From Actinomycetota bacterium (GTDB lineage: Bacteria; Actinomycetota; Actinomycetes; Actinomycetales; Microbacteriaceae), in the NCBI GenBank assembly GCA_009704605.1, contig WLDW01000004.1:1-18276 (forward strand): DNA of 18,276 nucleotides, read 5' to 3'. Shown here one piece after another: positions 14,402 to 18,276 of this stretch (positions are counted from its first letter, which is position 1; the number at the start of each line of letters is the position of its first letter). The position numbers and the translations under genes were made by a program. Under the pieces are notes generated by a model. The model saw nothing but the letters and a program-made list of their open reading frames with translations, was not told where the DNA came from and made no database searches.

Positions 14402-15498
14402 AGCTTCACCTGAGTAACTTCGAGACCATTACCGCGCAGATCCCAGCTAACACTCGCGATCTCTTGAACTGTGCGATTTCCCGAGTGGAGCATCTGGCAG
14501 TGAACCACATAGTCGATGCATGAACCAACGGTGGGGTTGACAAACTCAGCAGAAATGTTCGAGCCGGCCAATAGAGGTAGCGTGCAGAGTTTGTTCACTG
14601 CATCCTTGGCGGAGTTAGCGTGAATAGTGCACAAACCAGGTAGTCCTGAATTCAAAGCAATCAGTAAGTCAAAACTCTCTGCTTCTCTTACCTCGCCTAC
14701 TACTATTCGACCGGGGCGCATTCGAAGGGCTTCCTTTACTAATCTGCGCAAAGAGATTTCCCCTACCCCCTCCAGATTTGGCTGTCTAGTTTGCATGGCA
14801 ACCCAATCGGCGTTCTCAATTCTGATTTCAAAGGTCTCCTCAACAGTTACTATTCGATGACTTTTGGCGACCTCATTCAGAAGTGCGCAAAGCAAAGTAG
14901 TCTTACCGGCCTGCGTTGCACCAGAAACCAGAATGTTTTTACCCGCGGTGACTGCTTCTTGGAGGAAATTTGCCTGTGGTGAAGTTATTGACTTGAGCTC
15001 AACTAGATCCGCGAGACTATAGACGCTTCTAGGAAACTTACGAATATTTAAGCTCCAGGAGTTTCTTGTGATATCAGGAATCACGACGTGCAGTCTTGAG
15101 CCGTCTTCAAGCGAAGCATCCACAAACGGAGACGAGCGATCTACCCTTCTACCAGTTGCTCGAAGCATCTTTTCAACCAGGGTTGCCAAAAGTTCCTGGG
15201 GTATTGCAACTGGAAGCTTCTGGGTGATGCCCGATTTGGCAACAAAGACCTCAGTTGTGGAGTTGATCCAAATCTCTTCGATTGCTGGGTCATCTAGCAT
15301 GGGTTGCAGTGGTCCGAAACCGGATAGTCGATTTTGGATTTCTGACCGAAGGACGGTTTCGTCAACAGATAAGTGGTTTGAGGGATTTTGCTCAACTGAG
15401 AAATCAATGACCGCGTCAATTGCATCCGAAGGGTTTCGTTTTGCTTCAACAATTTGTCTTCGAGCGCGCTCTGAAAGGCTTGATGCCAGCGAAGCCAT
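14398..15498 (-). CDS. tadA: Tad/CpaF-type secretion ATPase
   Basis: The 366-residue ATPase of the type II/IV secretion superfamily powers Flp pilus assembly. It has an N-terminal domain with the GFGPLQPMLDDPAIEEIWIN motif, Walker A GATQAGKTT (193-201), the Asp box ILVS/VTVEETFEIRIE, Walker B GRIVVGEVREAE and the His-containing CTIHANSAKDA. Walker A reads GATQAGKT where relatives usually have GGTGSGKT; the lysine and threonine are kept, so it should be active. It lacks the long N-terminal extension of some CpaF proteins. The ATG at 15498 has GGAGGGT just upstream. It is the first gene of the seven-gene operon. Confidence 0.93.
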   Translation of the reverse strand: MASLASSLSERARRQIVEAKRNPSDAIDAVIDFSVEQNPSNHLSVDETVLRSEIQNRLSGFGPLQPMLDDPAIEEIWINSTTEVFVAKSGITQKLPVAIPQELLATLVEKMLRATGRRVDRSSPFVDASLEDGSRLHVVIPDITRNSWSLNIRKFPRSVYSLADLVELKSITSPQANFLQEAVTAGKNILVSGATQAGKTTLLCALLNEVAKSHRIVTVEETFEIRIENADWVAMQTRQPNLEGVGEISLRRLVKEALRMRPGRIVVGEVREAESFDLLIALNSGLPGLCTIHANSAKDAVNKLCTLPLLAGSNISAEFVNPTVGSCIDYVVHCQMLHSGNRTVQEIASVSWDLRGNGLEVTQVKL

Positions 15499-15523
15499 GT
15501 ACCCTCCTCGATTAGTTGGAGGG

Positions 15524-15572
15524 CTAGCTTGCCTGAGAAGCTAGTAAAGAGGTTGAGCTTATCCACAGCCAA
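15524..15572 (-). promoter_or_regulatory. Candidate tadA promoter with perfect inverted repeat
   Basis: On the minus strand TTGGCT (about 15572-15567) and TTTACT (15548-15543) are 18 bases apart, upstream of the GGAGG of tadA. Overlapping the -10 and running into the leader is the perfect inverted repeat CTAGCTT (15524-15530) / AAGCTAG (15538-15544) with a 7-base spacer, a possible operator or leader hairpin. The promoter call is weak; the repeat is exact. Confidence 0.35.
15559..15567 (+). promoter_or_regulatory. Consensus DnaA box
   Basis: TTATCCACA is an exact match to the consensus DnaA binding site. A weaker same-strand match, TTATAAACA, lies at 15635-15643. Both are in the 167-base gap between tadA and tRNA-Leu. 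There is no origin-type cluster or dnaA/dnaN gene here. Confidence 0.35.
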
Positions 15573-15665
15573 AATCCATTAGCTGGCTTGAGCCCCCAAG
15601 GCTCGGCCGTGCTCAGAATTTGATTATGTAGCGGTTATAAACAGTGGTTAGACTATGTGAGGAAC

Positions 15666-15752
15666 GCGGGAGTGGCGAAATTGGCAGACGCACTGGATTT
15701 AGGTTCCAGCGTTCGAAAGGACGTGTGGGTTCAAGTCCCACCTTCCGCACCA
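15666..15752 (+). tRNA. tRNA-Leu (anticodon TAG)
   Basis: The 87-nt gene has a 7-bp acceptor stem (GCGGGAG with CTTCCGC, one G-T), the D-arm GTGGCGAAATTGGCAGAC typical of leucine tRNAs, and an anticodon stem CTGGA/TCCAG. The anticodon TAG is at 15700-15702 in a TTTAGGT loop. A long class II variable arm, the T-arm GTGGGTTCAAGTCCCAC and an encoded CCA complete it. It reads CTA codons and, by wobble, other CTN codons. Confidence 0.98.
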
Positions 15753-15757
15753 AAAGC

Positions 15758-15787
15758 AAAAAGACTCGCAAACTAGCGAGTCTTTTT
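15758..15787. terminator. Bidirectional intrinsic terminator between tRNA-Leu and the ung-GNAT unit
   Basis: AAAAAGACTCGC (15758-15769) and GCGAGTCTTTTT (15776-15787) form a 12-bp stem with a 6-base loop. A T-run follows on both strands. It ends the tRNA transcript on the plus strand and the acetyltransferase transcript on the minus strand, whose stop codon is 15 bases away. Confidence 0.85.
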
Positions 15788-15801
15788 CTATTTCGTTGGG
15801 G

Positions 15802-16359
15802 CTAAAGGCTCTTTTGCATCAAGATCACGCCAAGCCAGCGATTGAACTTGTTGCCCACTCCAGGCAGCTGGCCGACTTTCTTGAATCCAAACTGTTTGTG
15901 CATCCTTATAGAGGTATCGGCTTCACTGTCCGATATAACGGCAACTACTTCTTTGATCCCAGCTTCCTTACCTAAGCGCAACAGCTCAGAAAGAAGGCTT
16001 GGGCCAATGCCTTGCCCTACGGCAGTGTGCTTTAGATAAATAGTGTTCTCAACTGTTCTGCGGTACGCCGACTTTTGACGCCAGGGAGCAAGATAAGCAA
16101 ATCCAAGCAACTCCCCTGAATCTGAGGTCGCAACTATAAAGGGCAAATTCAGATCCTTTACATGTCTCAACTTCTCCTCCCAAAAAGATGGATCCATGGG
16201 TTGCTCATCAAAAGTGATAACTGTGCCGGTTATGTAAAAGTTGTAGATCTCGCAAATCTCAGCGCAATCTGCAGCCGAAGCTTCACGAATGTTGGCAGAA
16301 GAAGTCAAAGAGGCTTTACGCCTAGAACTAAAAAAGCCACCCATAAATTTCTTTGCCAT
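15802..16359 (-). CDS. GNAT-family N-acetyltransferase, phosphinothricin acetyltransferase-like
   Basis: The 185-residue acetyl-CoA-dependent acyltransferase has, after a basic N-terminal extension of about 29 residues, IREASAADCAEICEIYNFYI and VITFDEQP, typical of the PAT/MddA (YncA) branch. GFAYLAPWRQKSAYRRTVENTIYL follows, and the acetyl-CoA loop GQGIGPSLLSELL lies in the position of the Q/RxxGxG/A motif. The C-terminal half has HKQFGFKKVGQLPGVGNKF. Relatives acetylate amino groups of methionine derivatives, phosphinothricin or other small amines; the substrate here is unknown. I prefer the ATG at 16359, with AGGGAAAG just upstream, over a TTG seven codons earlier. It lies 8 bases after the ung stop. 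Confidence 0.85.
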   Translation of the reverse strand: MAKKFMGGFFSSRRKASLTSSANIREASAADCAEICEIYNFYITGTVITFDEQPMDPSFWEEKLRHVKDLNLPFIVATSDSGELLGFAYLAPWRQKSAYRRTVENTIYLKHTAVGQGIGPSLLSELLRLGKEAGIKEVVAVISDSEADTSIRMHKQFGFKKVGQLPGVGNKFNRWLGVILMQKSL

Positions 16360-16367
16360 CACTTTCC

Positions 16368-17012
16368 CTAACAAGACCAATCTATTGGTTCTTGACCTTG
16401 GTTGCTAAGGGCTTGATTCACGCGAGAGTAAATCTTAGAGCCAAAAAAACCGCGGTGTGCGGAGAGCGGACTGGGGTGGGGTGCGTAAACAACCTCACCG
16501 AACTCAACAAGATCAGCTAATTTCTTGGCCTCTAACCCCAAGCTCAAGCAAACCAACTTGCCGGCTCGCGCTTGGTCAAGTGCAGTGATAGCAACTTCAG
16601 TAAATTCGCGCCAAATTTTTTGGTGCGCTCCAGATGTACCAACGACTGTTGTCAAAGCAGAATTCAGAAGCATAACTCCCTGGTTGCTCCACTTGGCCAA
16701 GTCAGCTGTTGCGGAAACTCCAGGCAGATCGGATTGAAGTTCCTTCATGAGATTCTTCAAGCTCTGCGGGGTCTTGGTCCCTGGAGCATTTGCAAAAGCT
16801 AGGCCGCAAGCCATTCCTTGAGTTGGGTAAGGATCTTGCCCAAGCAATAGAACTCGCACTTTTGCAACCGGCAATTCAAAAGCTCGCATGATCTGATTGT
16901 CATTTGGAGTGAGATTCTGAAGCTTCGATAGCTCTTGCTCAATTCGATCAAGTAGGTCCTTACTTGGCTCCAGTAGGTGCTGCCAAGACTGATCCATTGC
17001 TTCAAAGAACAT
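16368..17012 (-). CDS. ung: Uracil-DNA glycosylase
   Basis: The 214-residue family 1 UDG removes uracil from DNA. It carries the water-activating motif GQDPYP (D60), the uracil pocket GLAFA and the minor-groove loop HPSPLSAHRGFFGS with catalytic H179. The usual LLNSALT segment is present. The segment normally reading 'LWGxxAqxK' is LSLGLEAKK here, so the tryptophan-type position is replaced by leucine; catalytic residues are intact. The start could be ATG at 17012 or an internal ATG at 16997 (residue 6); a -10-like TTATAC directly before 17012 favours the internal one. It is followed by the acetyltransferase gene. Confidence 0.95.
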   Translation of the reverse strand: MFFEAMDQSWQHLLEPSKDLLDRIEQELSKLQNLTPNDNQIMRAFELPVAKVRVLLLGQDPYPTQGMACGLAFANAPGTKTPQSLKNLMKELQSDLPGVSATADLAKWSNQGVMLLNSALTTVVGTSGAHQKIWREFTEVAITALDQARAGKLVCLSLGLEAKKLADLVEFGEVVYAPHPSPLSAHRGFFGSKIYSRVNQALSNQGQEPIDWSC

Positions 17013-17042
17013 GTATAAATGCTAGGGCTCAAGTGGCACAAT
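17013..17042. promoter_or_regulatory. Candidate divergent promoter with shared -10 (ung / amidohydrolase)
   Basis: GTATAAAT at 17013-17020 gives TATAAA on the plus strand and TTATAC on the minus strand. For ung, TTGTGC lies 17 bases before TTATAC on the minus strand. For the plus-strand gene no convincing -35 is seen. Both predicted starts fall just inside the longest reading frames, supporting internal start codons for both genes. Confidence 0.4.
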
Positions 17043-17048
17043 GAAACC

Positions 17049-18239
17049 ATGACCCAAGACGTGCTAGCCCAAGCCCAAGCCATGCTTCCAGAGTTGCAGG
17101 CGCTAAGAAGAAAACTGCACACCATTCCGGAATTTGGCCTTGAGTTACCGAACACGTTAAAAGTTGTCTTGGAGCAAATCGATGGGCTTGGAACAATAAC
17201 CACCAGCAAGCAAATTAGCTCGGCTGTTTTACACATCAAAGGCGCCCAGCCTGGCCCAACTGTTTTGCTTCGTGCAGACATGGACGCGCTTGCCGTGATT
17301 GAAGACACTGGTTTGGATTATGCCTCCACGAATGGTTACATGCATGCTTGTGGTCACGATCTACACATGGCAATGGGCGTTGGTGCCGCAAAGATTCTTG
17401 CTTCGAGAAAAGATCAGCTAAAAGGCGATGTTGTTTTCTTTTTTCAACCTGGCGAGGAAGGACACCACGGAGCAGATGTGATGCTCGAACAAGGCGATCA
17501 CATGGTTTCCGGTAGTAAGCCAATTCGTGCTTACGGTCTACACGTTTTTAGTTCTTACCCACTTGGCATGATGGGTTCTAAAGCAGGTCCGCTAATGGCC
17601 TCTGCTGGAGACTTGTTTGTCACAGTTACTGGAAGTGGTGGCCACGGATCAATGCCTTGGTTATCCAAAGATCCAATAAGTGTTTTGAACGAAATCATGT
17701 CGGCTCTTCAAACTATGGTCACCAAGCGCTTCAATGCTTTTGACCCGGTTATTGTGAACATTGGTTGGGTTAGCGCTGGGGACCAAGCGACCACAAACGT
17801 AATTCCAGAATCCGCTTCGTTTGGTGCAACGGTCCGAGTGTTCTCCGAGGAAAACGCTGCGAAACTTAAAACTTTCACCAAAGAGCTAGTTGAATCCATT
17901 GCCAAAGGTTTTGGACTTATCGCAACCGTGGAGTTCACCAGAGCAACAAAGGTTCTGATGAATAACCCAGAAGCTATCAAATCGGTTGAAGAAGTCACAG
18001 CGCGCATGTTTGGGCCAGGAAGGTATATCAATCTTCCGACCCCAATCGCCGGGGGCGAAGACTTTGCATCAATAGTTCACGAGATTCCGGGAGCCTTCGT
18101 ATTTATGGGTGCCGCACCTGTCGGGGTGGATCCGGCAACAGCTGCCACCAACCACTCCAACAAAGCCGTCTTTGACGATGCAGTTTTGGCAGATGGCGCG
18201 GCATTGCTCGCAGAGCTAGCTATCGACGCACTTCGCTAG
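17049..18239 (+). CDS. M20D-family amidohydrolase (hippurate / N-acyl-amino-acid hydrolase type)
   Basis: The 396-residue metallopeptidase-fold hydrolase has LRRKLHTIPE near the N-terminus, the metal-binding HACGHD (99-104), the catalytic PGEEG (134-138), a conserved YGLHVF, the dimerisation-domain motif GGHGSMP, and C-terminal GGEDFA and NHSNKAVFDD. These define the M20D group, which removes acyl groups from amino acids (hippurate, N-acetyl-amino acids, IAA conjugates); the substrate is not determined. The length is typical. I chose the ATG at 17049 because a TATAAAT element at 17014-17020 would start transcription after the alternative ATG at 17019; the ten extra residues are not needed for the fold. 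It is divergent from ung. Confidence 0.92.
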   Translation: MTQDVLAQAQAMLPELQALRRKLHTIPEFGLELPNTLKVVLEQIDGLGTITTSKQISSAVLHIKGAQPGPTVLLRADMDALAVIEDTGLDYASTNGYMHACGHDLHMAMGVGAAKILASRKDQLKGDVVFFFQPGEEGHHGADVMLEQGDHMVSGSKPIRAYGLHVFSSYPLGMMGSKAGPLMASAGDLFVTVTGSGGHGSMPWLSKDPISVLNEIMSALQTMVTKRFNAFDPVIVNIGWVSAGDQATTNVIPESASFGATVRVFSEENAAKLKTFTKELVESIAKGFGLIATVEFTRATKVLMNNPEAIKSVEEVTARMFGPGRYINLPTPIAGGEDFASIVHEIPGAFVFMGAAPVGVDPATAATNHSNKAVFDDAVLADGAALLAELAIDALR

Positions 18240-18276
18240 TTGCTAAATCGGTTTTCTTCAATAGCTGAGTATTGGC

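Noticed and set aside
15068..15572. Reading frames 15068-15544 (+) and 15294-15572 (-) over the start of tadA
   Set aside because: Both overlap the N-terminal part of the TadA ATPase, which has a strong ribosome binding site and conserved motifs; neither frame shows family features.

Overview
The window looks like a stretch of chromosome from a small-genome actinobacterium with moderate GC, plausibly a freshwater Microbacteriaceae-type organism. The clues are the gene order prfB-ftsE-ftsX-smpB-ssrA, an Flp/Tad pilus operon of the actinobacterial kind, a one-chain double-ATPase ECF transporter subunit, frequent GTG/TTG starts, a tmRNA tag ending in ALAA, and very tight packing with many overlapping stop/start codons. 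The lineage is inferred from these features only.

Bases 1-5174 (+ strand) are a vitamin B12 uptake operon. A cobalamin riboswitch with a terminator hairpin and a second hairpin over the ribosome binding site precedes five genes. The first two encode extracytoplasmic proteins: a membrane-anchored protein with prenyltransferase/terpenoid-cyclase-type alpha repeats, and a small six-cysteine protein resembling the DUF4430/transcobalamin beta domain. EcfT, a fused EcfA-EcfA' ATPase and an S component follow, each overlapping its neighbour. I read the first two as the separated alpha and beta halves of a transcobalamin-like B12 binder that feeds a dedicated ECF transporter. This is the most interesting system in the window.

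Bases 5116-6739 (- strand) hold a glycosyltransferase-2 gene and a TRIC-family membrane protein gene. The latter overlaps the end of the S component gene tail to tail by 59 bases. Bases 6862-10544 (- strand) are the conserved housekeeping block prfB-ftsE-ftsX-smpB followed by ssrA (tmRNA, predicted tag AKSKSTDFALAA) and its terminator.

Bases 10581-11786 (+) encode an MFS transporter that may be translated from a leaderless mRNA. Bases 11726-15498 (-) are a seven-gene Tad pilus operon: tadA ATPase, two T2SSF membrane proteins, a small Flp-type pilin with a strong ribosome binding site, and three TadE/TadG-like pseudopilins. No prepilin peptidase or CpaE/TadZ-like gene is in the window, and all four putative pilin substrates lack the usual Glu+5.

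The right end has tRNA-Leu(TAG) with a bidirectional terminator, a GNAT acetyltransferase and uracil-DNA glycosylase (both -), and a divergent M20D amidohydrolase (+). The ung and amidohydrolase genes appear to share a symmetric -10 element. I found no mobile elements, CRISPR arrays or integrase genes.
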